30,757 nucleotides of DNA from Lutibacter sp. (GCA_030599055.1 JAUVOS010000001.1:1-30757), one strand, 5' to 3'; shown: positions 22,387 to 30,529, counted from the first letter of the stretch. A program made the numbers and translations. The notes: generated by a model from the letters alone, not told the origin.

Positions 22387-23490
22387 ATGAATACAAAAGA
22401 TTTTTTAAAAATATTAAAAGTACCCGCACAATTACAAAGTGAACAGATTCTTGATATAGAAAATGTAATTCATAGCTTTCCCTATTTTCAAGCAGCAAGA
22501 GTGCTTTACTTAAAAGGTCTTAAAAATCAAAATAGTTTTCGATATAACAACAGTCTTAAAACAACTGCAATCCACACCACTAATCGTAGTGTTTTATTTC
22601 ATTTTATAACTTCTGACACTTTTCACGATTCTTTTTCTAAAAATCAAGAATCAAAGATTATTGAAAAAATTGAGTCCATAGATAAAACAGTTATTGAGAA
22701 CTTAAATAAGGAAAACAACTTATTAGAAAACAAGAAATCAAAAGAGCTGTCTTTCGAAATAGATGCCCGAAATGTTGAATATATTGACGAAACCAGCATC
22801 GAAACATTACAAAAAGAAGTAGCCTTAAACACACAAAAAGAAGAATTAAAAATTTTAAAAGAAAAAGAAAAGAAAGGCAAAATTCAAGATACTCAATATT
22901 CTAACTATTCAAAATCTGATGGCTTAAGCTTTGAAATGGATTCAAAAGAAGCCGTTCAACCTGTAGATAACGTAGAAACTTCTCCAGTTATTGACAGCTC
23001 AGACTCAAATGCTCAGAGAATTAGATTTGAATTGATTCAAGAGGAGTTTAGCAAGTCAAAACCCGTAGTATCACAATCAGAGGAAACTGCAATTTCTGTT
23101 GACTTAGATAAGGGCAAACCCATCCATTTTAACAAAGATGATACCTTTTCTTTTAATGAATGGTTACAACTTTCTTCATTAACGCCAATAGACCGCACTT
23201 CTAAAGAGATAGTTTTAAGAGACAAAAATAGAGCGCTAATTGATGAATTCATCTATACTAATCCAAAAATAAAACCTAGTAAATTAGCAGGATTTACAGT
23301 GAATTTTAATCAAGTAGAAGAAATAGAAAGTGATGTAGTCATGACTGAAACTTTAGCTCGTGTTTACACGAATCAAAAAAAATATAACAGTGCAATTAAA
23401 GCTTATGAAGTATTAAGTTTGAAATTTCCAGAAAAAAGTAGTTTCTTTGCAGACCAAATAAAAATGCTTGAAAATTTAAAACAAGAATAG
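22387..23490 (+). CDS. Unknown protein with TPR-like C-terminus
   Basis: 367 residues from ATG 22387; a TTG three codons earlier (22378) also keeps the frame but the ATG is more natural. No signal peptide or membrane segment is visible. The N-terminal 90 residues (LQSEQILDIENVIHSFPYFQ, AARVLYLKGLKN) look helical. The middle is acidic, low complexity and contains two similar motifs, LSFEIDAR and LSFEMDSK. A block FNEWLQLSSLTPIDR (about residues 257-271) precedes a C-terminal TPR-like helix pair (VYTNQKKYNSAIKAYEVLSLKFP). Proteins of this type lie next to secG in many Flavobacteriia, but I do not know a function. A TAATTTTG box and a short hairpin (22361-22377) precede it, so it may have its own start site. 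Confidence 0.8.
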   Translation: MNTKDFLKILKVPAQLQSEQILDIENVIHSFPYFQAARVLYLKGLKNQNSFRYNNSLKTTAIHTTNRSVLFHFITSDTFHDSFSKNQESKIIEKIESIDKTVIENLNKENNLLENKKSKELSFEIDARNVEYIDETSIETLQKEVALNTQKEELKILKEKEKKGKIQDTQYSNYSKSDGLSFEMDSKEAVQPVDNVETSPVIDSSDSNAQRIRFELIQEEFSKSKPVVSQSEETAISVDLDKGKPIHFNKDDTFSFNEWLQLSSLTPIDRTSKEIVLRDKNRALIDEFIYTNPKIKPSKLAGFTVNFNQVEEIESDVVMTETLARVYTNQKKYNSAIKAYEVLSLKFPEKSSFFADQIKMLENLKQE

Positions 23491-23523
23491 ACAACAAACT
23501 GATAACAAAATACCGATTATAAA

Positions 23524-23874
23524 ATGAACACTCTACTTATTACAATAATTATTGTCATCGCTTTACTATTAATACTTCTTATTATGGTACAAAATCCTAA
23601 AGGTGGCGGACTGTCATCAACTTTTGGCGGTGGTGGTGCCTCTATGGGTGGCGTACAAAGTACAAACACATTTTTAGATAAAAGCACATGGACTTTGGCC
23701 GCAGTGATGATTGCACTTATTTTACTTACTAACTTCACTCTTAAACCCGGAAACTCAGACTCTAAATCAGGTTTAAAAGAAACTTTAGATAACCGTGAGT
23801 TAATTGAAGAAGTACCTGAAACAATTCCTGACACACCAGCAGAACCTGCTGAAAACTCAGAAAAGACAGACTAA
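23524..23874 (+). CDS. secG: Preprotein translocase subunit SecG
   Basis: 116 residues. Two membrane helices (about 3-22 and 58-75) flank the family hallmark MVQNPKGGGLSSTFGGGG, and an acidic, Pro-rich cytoplasmic tail (PETIPDTPAEPAE) of the kind seen in Bacteroidota follows. SecG is the accessory subunit of the SecYEG channel in the inner membrane. It lies 33 bases after the TPR-like gene and ends the first transcription unit: a strong terminator follows before groES. Confidence 0.95.
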   Translation: MNTLLITIIIVIALLLILLIMVQNPKGGGLSSTFGGGGASMGGVQSTNTFLDKSTWTLAAVMIALILLTNFTLKPGNSDSKSGLKETLDNRELIEEVPETIPDTPAEPAENSEKTD

Positions 23875-23896
23875 TCAATTGAGATTTATATAGAAT

Positions 23897-23931
23897 AATG
23901 CCAACCCAATGACAGGTTGGCATTTTTTTTT
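23897..23931 (+). terminator. Intrinsic terminator after secG
   Basis: 10-bp stem AATGCCAACC/GGTTGGCATT (23897-23906, 23915-23924), 8-base loop, then a run of nine T. It separates the secG unit from groES-groEL. Confidence 0.88.
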
Positions 23932-23947
23932 GATTGGCATACTTTTG
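23917..23947 (+). promoter_or_regulatory. groES: Probable promoter of groES-groEL
   Basis: TACTTTTG (23940-23947) matches TAnnTTTG. A TTG at 23917-23919 lies 20 bases upstream, inside the right arm of the secG terminator stem. No CIRCE operator is present in the 122-base gap. Confidence 0.5.
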
Positions 23948-23996
23948 GAAAAAGAAAGTCCTATTGACTAATCAGTTTAACTAAAATCATTCAATT

Positions 23997-24272
23997 ATGA
24001 GTATAAACATAAAACCTTTAGCAGATAGAGTGCTAATAGAGCCTATAGAGGCAGAAACTACCACAGCATCAGGTATCATTATCCCAGATTCTGCAAAAGA
24101 AAAACCACAAAAAGGGATTGTAATTGCTGTTGGAAAAGGTACTAAAGACCAACCCATGACAGTTAAAAAAGGTGATGCCGTATTGTATGCAAAATATGCG
24201 GGAACTGAATTAAACATTGAAGGAAAAGACTATTTAATTTTACGTGAAAGTGAAATTTTAGCAACTTTGTAA
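23997..24272 (+). CDS. groES: Co-chaperonin GroES (Cpn10)
   Basis: 91 residues, the usual Cpn10 length. The family start is clear (IKPLADRVLIEPIEAETTTA), the mobile loop region is SGIIIPDSAKEKPQKG, and the C-terminal half has KKGDAVLYAKYAGTE and LILRESEILATL. The GroES heptamer caps the GroEL ring during ATP-driven protein folding in the cytoplasm. groEL begins 28 bases downstream, so the two form the standard operon with a shared promoter near 23940. Confidence 0.98.
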   Translation: MSINIKPLADRVLIEPIEAETTTASGIIIPDSAKEKPQKGIVIAVGKGTKDQPMTVKKGDAVLYAKYAGTELNIEGKDYLILRESEILATL

Positions 24273-24300
24273 TTCATTAACAATTTAAAATTTAAACAAA

Positions 24301-25929
24301 ATGGCAAAAAATATAAAATTTGATATTGAAGCTCGTGACGGACTCAAAAGAGGTGTTGACGCGTTAGCTGATGCAGTAAAAGTAACTTTAGGTCCAAAAG
24401 GACGCAACGTAGTTATTGACAAATCTTTTGGTAGTCCTTCTATTACGAAAGATGGTGTAAGTGTGGCAAAAGAAATTGAATTAGAAGATCCTATGGAAAA
24501 CATGGGTGCACAAATGGTAAAAGAAGTTGCTTCAAAAACCAGTGATTTAGCCGGTGATGGAACTACAACAGCTACCGTTTTGGCACAAGCTATCGTCAAA
24601 GAAGGATTAAAAAACGTTGCCGCTGGCGCTAATCCCATGGATTTAAAACGTGGTATTGACAAAGCAGTTACAGCCATTGTAAAAGATTTACAAAAGCAAT
24701 CCAGAGTGGTTGGAAATAAATCAGAAGAGATTCAACAAGTGGCGGCAATTTCTGCCAACAACGACCAAAGTATTGGTAAATTGATTGCAGAAGCTTTTGG
24801 TAAAGTTGGAAAAGAAGGTGTAATCACAGTAGAAGAAGCTAAAGGAACAGAAACTTATGTAGAGATTGTAGAAGGAATGCAGTTTGATAGAGGTTATTTA
24901 TCGCCTTATTTCGTAACAAATTCTGATAAAATGTTGGTTGATTTAGAAAATCCACATATTTTATTTTTCGATAAAAAAATTAGTGCCTTAAAAGATTTGT
25001 TACCTATTTTAGAGCCAGTAGCTCAAAGTGGCAAACCCTTATTAATAATTGCCGAAGATGTAGAAGGAGAAGCTCTTGCAACTTTAGTAATGAACAAATT
25101 GCGTGGTGCTTTAAAAATTGCAGCTGTAAAAGCTCCTGGTTTTGGTGACAGACGAAAAGCCATGTTAGAAGATATTGCGATCCTTACTGATGGCACCATG
25201 ATTTCTGATGAAACTGGTGTAACTTTAGAAGCAACAACTTTAGATATGTTAGGAACTGCTGAACGAGTTACCATTGATAAAGACAACACAATAATCGTTA
25301 ATGGCGCTGGTAAAAAAGCGGCTATCAACGCGCGTGTTGCACAAATAAAAGCACAAGCAGAAAATACTACTTCAGAATACGATAAAGAAAAATTACAAGA
25401 AAGATTAGCAAAACTCGCAGGTGGTGTTGCCGTTTTATATGTTGGCGCCGCAAGTGAAGTAGAAATGAAAGAAAAGAAAGACAGAGTGGACGATGCCTTG
25501 CACGCAACTCGTGCTGCTGTTGAAGAAGGAATTATTGCAGGTGGTGGCATTGGACTAATCCGTGCGAAAGATGCACTTGCCAAAATCAAAACAGAGAATA
25601 ACGACGAAAGTACCGGTATTCAAATTATTGTACGTGCAATTGAAGAACCTTTACGACAAATAGTAGAAAATGCAGGGAAAGAAGGTTCGGTAGTTGTGGC
25701 TAAAGTAGCCGAAGCCAAAAAAGATTTCGGGTACAATGCCAAAACAGATGAATATGTTCAAATGTTTGAGGCAGGAATTATTGATCCTACTAAAGTAACT
25801 AGAATAGCTTTGGAAAATGCTGCTTCTGTAGCCGGAATGATCTTAACAACCGAATGTGCTTTGGTAAATATAAAAGAAGATGCTCCTGCAATGCCTCCAA
25901 TGGGCGGCGGAATGCCAGGAATGATGTAA
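24301..25929 (+). CDS. groEL: Chaperonin GroEL (Cpn60)
   Basis: 542 residues, full length. Diagnostic stretches include VTLGPKGRNVVIDKSFG, the nucleotide-site motif GDGTTTATVLAQ (about 86-97), NPMDLKRGIDKA, the apical-domain segment around LLIIAEDVEGEALATL, and the signature AAVEEGIIAGGG. The C-terminus is the flexible Gly/Met tail (MPPMGGGMPGMM). The protein forms the double heptameric folding chamber. It is second in the operon after groES and is followed by an array of near-repeats and a strong terminator. Confidence 0.99.
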   Translation: MAKNIKFDIEARDGLKRGVDALADAVKVTLGPKGRNVVIDKSFGSPSITKDGVSVAKEIELEDPMENMGAQMVKEVASKTSDLAGDGTTTATVLAQAIVKEGLKNVAAGANPMDLKRGIDKAVTAIVKDLQKQSRVVGNKSEEIQQVAAISANNDQSIGKLIAEAFGKVGKEGVITVEEAKGTETYVEIVEGMQFDRGYLSPYFVTNSDKMLVDLENPHILFFDKKISALKDLLPILEPVAQSGKPLLIIAEDVEGEALATLVMNKLRGALKIAAVKAPGFGDRRKAMLEDIAILTDGTMISDETGVTLEATTLDMLGTAERVTIDKDNTIIVNGAGKKAAINARVAQIKAQAENTTSEYDKEKLQERLAKLAGGVAVLYVGAASEVEMKEKKDRVDDALHATRAAVEEGIIAGGGIGLIRAKDALAKIKTENNDESTGIQIIVRAIEEPLRQIVENAGKEGSVVVAKVAEAKKDFGYNAKTDEYVQMFEAGIIDPTKVTRIALENAASVAGMILTTECALVNIKEDAPAMPPMGGGMPGMM

Positions 25930-25930
25930 T

Positions 25931-25985
25931 CTTAGACGGTTAGACTCTTAGATGTTAGACTCTTAGACGGCTTGACTCTTAATTT
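25931..25985. repeat. Tandem 7/8-base repeats after groEL
   Basis: CTTAGACG, GTTAGACT, CTTAGATG, TTAGACT, CTTAGACG, GCTTGACT, CTTAATTT: a TTAGACn core repeated with an 8-base (once 7-base) period, beginning two bases after the groEL stop and ending just before the terminator. Confidence 0.75.
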
Positions 25986-25992
25986 ATAAATC

Positions 25993-26023
25993 AAAAACCC
26001 GTTTCATCTCTGAAACGGGTTTT
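25993..26023. terminator. Bidirectional intrinsic terminator between groEL and sodA
   Basis: Perfect 13-bp stem AAAACCCGTTTCA/TGAAACGGGTTTT with a TCTC loop. It lies between converging genes (groEL stop 25929, sodA stop 26049), with T-rich ends in both directions. Confidence 0.88.
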
Positions 26024-26048
26024 CTAGTTAGCGAGTTTTTAGATTGAA

Positions 26049-26654
26049 TTAAAATAATTCATGGTAACGTCTGCTAACTTCATCCCAATTAATGATATTC
26101 CAAAAAGTGTTTATATAATCTGGACGACGGTTTTGAAATTTTAAGTAATATGCATGTTCCCAAACATCCAATCCTAAAATTGGTGTTCCTGAACAACCGG
26201 CATCATCCATCAAGGGATTATCTTGATTTGGTGTGCTACAAACGCTTAGTTTTCCATTTTCAACACAAAGCCAAGCCCAACCACTTCCAAAACGAGTAGC
26301 AGCTGCTTTGTTAAATTCTTCTTGAAGTGCTTCAAACGAGCCAAAAGTAGCATCAATAGCCGCTGATAAGCCACCACTTGGTTTGCCACCGCCATTTGGC
26401 GATAGAATAGACCAAAACAATGAGTGATTGTAAAATCCGCCGCCATTGTTTCTAACAGCAGTGCTGTATTTCGACATATTTTTAAGAATCTCCTCTATAG
26501 GTAAATCGTTTTCGGGTTTTCCTGCGGTAGCATTATTTAAGTTGTTCGTATAACCGGCGTGGTGTTTGCTATGGTGAATTTCCATAGTCATCGCATCAAA
26601 ATGAGGCTCTAGAGCATCATAGGCATACGGTAGATTTGGTAATGTAAATGACAT
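26049..26654 (-). CDS. sodA: Superoxide dismutase, Fe/Mn family, Mn-type likely
   Basis: 201 residues. The four metal ligands are visible: His27 (MEIHHSKHH), His77 (GGGFYNHSLFW), Asp163 and His167 (LDVWEHAYY). Gly71-Gly72 before the second His and Gln144 in STPNQDNPL are the pattern of Mn-type enzymes rather than the Fe type, but metal preference can change with few residues. No signal peptide, so cytoplasmic. It converts superoxide to oxygen and peroxide, and the Bcp enzyme at the left edge could remove the peroxide. The gene stands alone between two terminators. Confidence 0.96.
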   Translation of the reverse strand: MSFTLPNLPYAYDALEPHFDAMTMEIHHSKHHAGYTNNLNNATAGKPENDLPIEEILKNMSKYSTAVRNNGGGFYNHSLFWSILSPNGGGKPSGGLSAAIDATFGSFEALQEEFNKAAATRFGSGWAWLCVENGKLSVCSTPNQDNPLMDDAGCSGTPILGLDVWEHAYYLKFQNRRPDYINTFWNIINWDEVSRRYHELF

Positions 26655-26707
26655 AATATATTATTTTTAGTTAGTGAACTATTTCACTTTCTAAATATAG
26701 AACTATA

Positions 26708-26744
26708 AAAAAGGAGTTATACCAAAATCGTATAACTCCTTTTT
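26708..26744. terminator. Strong intrinsic terminator after the small winged-helix gene
   Basis: Perfect 15-bp stem AAAAAGGAGTTATAC/GTATAACTCCTTTTT with a 7-base loop. It lies 35 bases beyond the stop of the minus-strand gene at 26780 and upstream of sodA, insulating the two. T runs exist in both directions. Confidence 0.88.
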
Positions 26745-26779
26745 ATTTATCTATAGAAAAAATCTATATAGTATGTAAT

Positions 26780-26995
26780 TTACACTAGTTTAACAAGCAT
26801 ACTATTTTCTGTTTTTTCAACCTTAGCCAAATTGTTTTTAGTCAAGACTTTAATGGCTTTATCCCACTTTTTATTACTCAATCCTGATTGCGATTTTAGA
26901 TCGTTTAAGGCTATTGGAAAATTAGATTTTAAGATACCACATAGATCTTTCCATCTGAAGTTCGGTTTAATATCGCCATTTTTTTGGTCATCCAC
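26780..26995 (-). CDS. Small winged-helix-like protein, copy 1
   Basis: 71 residues. The last 49 residues (IALNDLKSQSGLSNKKWDKA, then LTKNNLAKVEKTEN) look like a winged helix: helix-turn-helix followed by a short basic wing. They are nearly the same as in the gene at 30530-30745 (5 differences in 49), while the first 22 residues are unrelated. The frame starts with GTG at 26995, preceded by AAAGG only a few bases away; no in-frame ATG exists. The 5' part may therefore be a secondary start on a duplicated 3' half. DNA binding is inferred from shape only. A strong terminator follows. Confidence 0.65.
   Translation of the reverse strand: MDDQKNGDIKPNFRWKDLCGILKSNFPIALNDLKSQSGLSNKKWDKAIKVLTKNNLAKVEKTENSMLVKLV
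26783..26932 (-). repeat. 150-bp direct repeat, copy 1 (pairs with 30536-30685)
   Basis: Aligned by hand with 30536-30685 there are about 16 differences in 150 bases and no gaps. The similarity stops abruptly at 26932/30685 inside the coding frames. Confidence 0.85.
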
Positions 26996-27150
26996 CTTTA
27001 AACATATTGATAATTAATCCAATTTTACAAAGTTTTAATGACACCTAAAAAAGAATGTGGCGATAACATTAATAAATACTTTAATCCTATTGGCATTTGT
27101 AAATAGCATGATTTTCAAAAAACACATAGCATGCTGTTCATAAGGATTAT

Positions 27151-27197
27151 AAAAAATAAATGCGCTGTTAACTACCCAATTGCAATTAACAGCGCAT
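27151..27197 (-). terminator. Intrinsic terminator after the tail-fibre-like gene
   Basis: On the minus strand a perfect 12-bp stem ATGCGCTGTTAA/TTAACAGCGCAT (27186-27197, 27160-27171) with a 14-base loop is followed by TTTATTTTTT. It lies about 60 bases beyond the stop at 27260. Confidence 0.8.
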
Positions 27198-27259
27198 AGA
27201 AATTAATGAAACAAATTTTTGCTACTTAAATATTCATTAAAATTCAAATGAGAAGCTGG

Positions 27260-29617
27260 TTATTCAATAAGCACATTAAGCCCCTCTTTTCTATCAATTT
27301 CGGCTCTCCTATTAATTTCATTTTCATTAGCTCCTAAAATTCTATTTATTAATTTCATTTTATAATCAGGATCCGATTCTAATTTCTTAAAGAATGGATG
27401 ATTGTCAATATCCACATCAGAATTGCTCAATTGTTTTTTTGCAGAAATGATGCCTTCTTCAATTTGCTCTATTTTTATTTTACGATAGGTAACTGTACGC
27501 GGTTCACTTTCGTTTACACCATCTTCTGTGTTATCAATTTTTTGAATATCTGTTTGAACAGCTTTTACTTTATCAACATCCATTTTTGCTAATAAAATAT
27601 CTATTTTATTCAATCTGGTCTTTAATTCATCAATTTCATTTGCTTGTTTTACAACTAACCTTGTTACATCATTTGCATTGATGCCAACAGCAACATTTAC
27701 ATAGTTTAATTGAGTCGAGTTTGAGGATGACCAAGCTATTCCAACTATCTTTTGATAATCAGCAGCAACTAAACTTTCCGGGCTTTTTGCAATTCCAAAT
27801 CCGTCGTTATTACCACTTGGCAAAATATAATCGCCTTCTTTTACAATTCCACGTACCTTTACAGGCACCTGGCCCATAAAAGCAACTTTTTCATAGGTTG
27901 CCTTCAATTCTTCTTCCGGCATATTTCCCAACACGATTGGGTTACTGGAAACAACCATAATATTTTCAGCGTTCACTGTATTATGGCTAATTTTCCCTGC
28001 TTTAACAGCTACTAAATCACCAGGATAAAATTTATCTGATAAATTGTCTTTTGGCAGCCATTCGGCATAATCACCTGCTCCAGATTGATACGTTACTCCT
28101 ATTTGGGTAAATTTAAAAACATTATATGCAATAGGATTTGCAATAGCCTCTGCCTCATTAGCAATTGCAATAACTTCATTGGCAAGTTTGCAAATTATAT
28201 CGGTAATTGATGCTCCAATTAATGAAGCAATAGGCAAGCACTCAACTGCTACAGCTACTCCCCCAATACCTACACCAGCACCTACACATGTAGTAATAGA
28301 TACATCTGCTGCTACTTGATCCACACCAGCCTGAACAAGTTCTGCGGTAGCTGCTATCAATGAACCACTATTAATTAAAAAATCTGATGCAAAAATTACC
28401 TGATCAAATATATATTCTGGGTTTGTAGCTAATTCGCCACTGGTCTCTCCTTCAATCCTACCTCTAACAGTATTATTATTATCAAAAAAAGTAACAAAAT
28501 TATTGCTATTGCTTGGTGTACCTTGATTTACTTTTATCGCAATTCCCTGATCACTACCTTCAACTCTTAAAGGATAAGCATCATAATCAGCTTCTCCTCC
28601 AGTAACGTTTGCATTAATAGTAACCTGACCTCTAAATTTTGACATTCCTCCTACTACTAAATGATGATCAACCACAACGGAATCACCATGTACTTTTAAA
28701 TTCCCTCCAATATCAACTCCACCCCTTATAGCAATGCTATCGGCAACAAAAAGACCCCTTACATCTGCTAAACTCCCAAATCGCGGAATTGGATCTGGTG
28801 ACACTTCATCAGTTACCACTAACATATCTGTTACAGTACTTGCATCAATATTGATATTTGAGTCAAATTGACTAAAACCATTTACATGAAGATCTCCGGT
28901 AAGCAAAGTAAGGCTTTGATTTTCTACAGTGAAAGGCCCATTATTTATAGTTTCTCCCTCTACAGTATTCAAATAAACATTTTTTGCAACCGTTAGGTTT
29001 TCATCAATGCTTAAACTCTTCTTCATATTAATATCTCCATTACTAAAGATACGCATTCTCTCTTCATCATTAGTTACCAATACAAGGTCTGCATCATCTG
29101 TTGTACCCAGTTTGTCTTTTTCAGGATCAGATTTTGAATTACCGAAAAGTGACCAGTTTTGAGATGGAACTCCACCACCCCCTTTAATCTCATTTCCGGC
29201 ACTTATTTTAGATGCTGTTGCAGCATGAAAAGCATAAGGAACCGTGAGTAATTTGCTAATGCTAACAGAAGTATAATCGTTTTCTTCATCGGTTTTCATG
29301 GCAATATCTATCCAAATATTTCTTGTTTCCCAAGGTATCTCATTAAAGACGCCTTTTTCTATGTTTCCTTGTCCAACTATCAACGAAAATAAACCAAATT
29401 GATTAGTCGTGACATTGTGTATTTCAGTAAAGTAAATTGTAGGTGAATTTAATTCACTTTGAAGTTTAATTTTTAGTGAAATAGGTTGATTTGCAATTAT
29501 TTCACCCGAAAGATCTCTTGCTACCGCCTGATATTTCATCCCTTGCGGTGTTGTTTGCGCATTAAAGGAAAGTATCATTAACAATGATATTATAATGCTA
29601 AAAAGTATTTTTTTCAT
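27260..29617 (-). CDS. Exported tail-fibre-like protein with Peptidase_G2-like C-terminal region
   Basis: 785 residues. Signal peptide MKKILFSIIISLLMILSFNA, then a domain frequent in secreted Bacteroidota proteins (QGMKYQAVARDLSGEIIANQ; FGLFSLIVGQG). A long repetitive beta-rich middle follows (about 160-400; NINIDASTVTD, GNLKVHGDSVVVDHHLVVGG), like trimeric fibre shafts. A Gly/Ala/Val-rich hydrophobic segment is at about 420-490. The C-terminal part has SGAGDYAEWLPKD, AVKAGKIS, VVSSNPIVLGN and GQVPVKVRGIVKEGDYILP, which resemble the Peptidase_G2/intramolecular chaperone domain of phage tail spikes. It ends in a short coiled coil (about 672-690) and a charged tail with no type IX sorting domain. 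It lies 30 bases after the small sorted protein, so they form one unit. Confidence 0.75.
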   Translation of the reverse strand: MKKILFSIIISLLMILSFNAQTTPQGMKYQAVARDLSGEIIANQPISLKIKLQSELNSPTIYFTEIHNVTTNQFGLFSLIVGQGNIEKGVFNEIPWETRNIWIDIAMKTDEENDYTSVSISKLLTVPYAFHAATASKISAGNEIKGGGGVPSQNWSLFGNSKSDPEKDKLGTTDDADLVLVTNDEERMRIFSNGDINMKKSLSIDENLTVAKNVYLNTVEGETINNGPFTVENQSLTLLTGDLHVNGFSQFDSNINIDASTVTDMLVVTDEVSPDPIPRFGSLADVRGLFVADSIAIRGGVDIGGNLKVHGDSVVVDHHLVVGGMSKFRGQVTINANVTGGEADYDAYPLRVEGSDQGIAIKVNQGTPSNSNNFVTFFDNNNTVRGRIEGETSGELATNPEYIFDQVIFASDFLINSGSLIAATAELVQAGVDQVAADVSITTCVGAGVGIGGVAVAVECLPIASLIGASITDIICKLANEVIAIANEAEAIANPIAYNVFKFTQIGVTYQSGAGDYAEWLPKDNLSDKFYPGDLVAVKAGKISHNTVNAENIMVVSSNPIVLGNMPEEELKATYEKVAFMGQVPVKVRGIVKEGDYILPSGNNDGFGIAKSPESLVAADYQKIVGIAWSSSNSTQLNYVNVAVGINANDVTRLVVKQANEIDELKTRLNKIDILLAKMDVDKVKAVQTDIQKIDNTEDGVNESEPRTVTYRKIKIEQIEEGIISAKKQLSNSDVDIDNHPFFKKLESDPDYKMKLINRILGANENEINRRAEIDRKEGLNVLIE

Positions 29618-29647
29618 AATAGTTAAGTTTTGTTAATTAAAATATAA

Positions 29648-30145
29648 TTAGTTTTTTATAATTCTGTAGGTTGCTACATTTGTACCTAAAGAGTCTGAGA
29701 TACTCAACAGATAAATTCCAGATGCCAAATAGGTCATGTCAAAAGGAATATTTTGTTCGTTTTCGAATACACTAATAAATTTTAAAAAATTTCCGGCACT
29801 ATCAAATAAATTGATCTCTCCCGGATAATTAAAATCTTTGTGTATTTGAATATTTAATATAGAATACACAGGGTTTGGAAAAATTGCAATATTGACCAAT
29901 GATGCTTGATCTTCTTCATCATAATTCACAATTTTTAAGAATGGCTGGTGAAAACCCTGTGTAAATATTTTGTCGCCGGGAGTAACTGTTTCTGTAAGAT
30001 ATTCTCCCAATGTCCATTCAATAACTATCCCATTAATTTGATAAAAACCTTCCTGAACAGATAAAACAGAAGGTGATAAACTTTGTGAAATTAAATGGAA
30101 TGAGATAAAAAACAATAAAATAGTAATTGACACATTTTTTTTCAT
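29648..30145 (-). CDS. Small exported protein with type IX C-terminal sorting domain
   Basis: 165 residues from ATG 30145. The frame extends 34 codons to a TTG, but the ATG opens directly with a signal peptide (MKKNVSITILLFFISFHLIS). The short cargo part has IVIEWTLGEYLTETVTPGD and FTQGFHQPFLKI, a pattern common in small Bacteroidota sorted proteins. The last 75 residues are a type A sorting domain: VNIAIFPNPVYSILNI, a DSAGNFL turn, LASGIYLLSISD, and the end ATYRIIKN. It should be exported by Sec and then by the type IX system whose core genes are in this window. It is the first gene of a pair with the tail-fibre-like protein. Confidence 0.9.
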   Translation of the reverse strand: MKKNVSITILLFFISFHLISQSLSPSVLSVQEGFYQINGIVIEWTLGEYLTETVTPGDKIFTQGFHQPFLKIVNYDEEDQASLVNIAIFPNPVYSILNIQIHKDFNYPGEINLFDSAGNFLKFISVFENEQNIPFDMTYLASGIYLLSISDSLGTNVATYRIIKN

Positions 30146-30308
30146 AATTTTTGATTTAGTAATTAGTAAAATAAACAAAAACACAACACTCAATAAGCAA
30201 TTATTTATAGTCCTTATAAAAGAAAAATCTTTTATATTAAACATCAAATTAATGAACGCAATTTACGATAAGAAATGTGAGAATTCAATGTCGATGGTCA
30301 TCAAAAAC

Positions 30309-30324
30309 AATGATTATAATCATT
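30309..30324. promoter_or_regulatory. 16-bp perfect palindrome, possible operator
   Basis: AATGATTATAATCATT is fully self-complementary and lies 164 bases upstream of the ATG of the type IX sorted protein. It resembles half-sites of Fur-type boxes but with wider spacing; the binding protein is unknown. Confidence 0.3.
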
Positions 30325-30456
30325 TTGCTTTTAATAATTAGTCAACAATCATCTATGTAGTGATTAAAATTTTCTAAATTGAATTTTTTACAAAGTGACG
30401 ATTTCGTGACGCAAACATTGTGGTTATCTGCTACAATATACGAACAAAAAGGTGTA

Positions 30457-30488
30457 AAAAAAGGAACTACGATAAAGTAATTCCTTTT
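30457..30488 (-). terminator. Intrinsic terminator after winged-helix copy 2
   Basis: Minus strand AAAAGGAATTAC-TTTATC-GTAGTTCCTTTT: an 11-of-12 paired stem with one mismatch, followed by further T. It lies about 40 bases beyond the stop at 30530, the same arrangement as at copy 1. Confidence 0.7.
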
Positions 30489-30498
30489 ATAATATATA

Positions 30499-30523
30499 TC
30501 CTTCGACTGCGCTCAGGGGGACA
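30499..30523. repeat. Dispersed-repeat-like sequence (TTCGACTGCGCTCAGG type)
   Basis: The sequence TCCTTCGACTGCGCTCAGG followed by GGGACA is GC-rich against an AT-rich background. It matches from memory a dispersed repeat seen in many bacterial genomes, especially Bacteroidota. It lies between the stop of winged-helix copy 2 and its terminator. Confidence 0.5.
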
Positions 30524-30529
30524 TTTTAA

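Larger units (their letters stand above)
30146..30529. other. Gene-free interval ahead of the exported pair
   Basis: 384 bases without a credible gene. From left to right it holds an AT-rich leader, a 16-bp perfect palindrome (30309-30324), a GTGACG direct repeat with 11-base spacing (30395-30411), a terminator (30457-30488) and a dispersed-repeat-like sequence (30499-30523). I find no full TTTG/TAnnTTTG promoter for the gene at 30145. Confidence 0.6.

Noticed and set aside
24020..24036. TTAGCA...GAGTGCTAA resembling a CIRCE operator (HrcA site) at the start of groES
   Set aside because: It lies inside the coding sequence (codons for LADRVLI), the left half is incomplete and the spacing is 4 bases instead of 9. 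Chance resemblance from conserved codons.
25023..25589. 188-codon open frame antisense to groEL, rich in Ser/Ala
   Set aside because: A typical shadow frame of a highly expressed gene; no family character.
30146..30247. 34-residue extension of the type IX sorted protein with an extra hydrophobic segment
   Set aside because: It begins with TTG and places a second hydrophobic stretch ahead of a complete signal peptide; the ATG at 30145 is the better start.
30499..30523. GC-rich TTCGACTGCGCTCAGG sequence as a regulatory site of the winged-helix gene
   Set aside because: It lies between stop codon and terminator and looks like a dispersed repeat known from many genomes, so a gene-specific role is unlikely.
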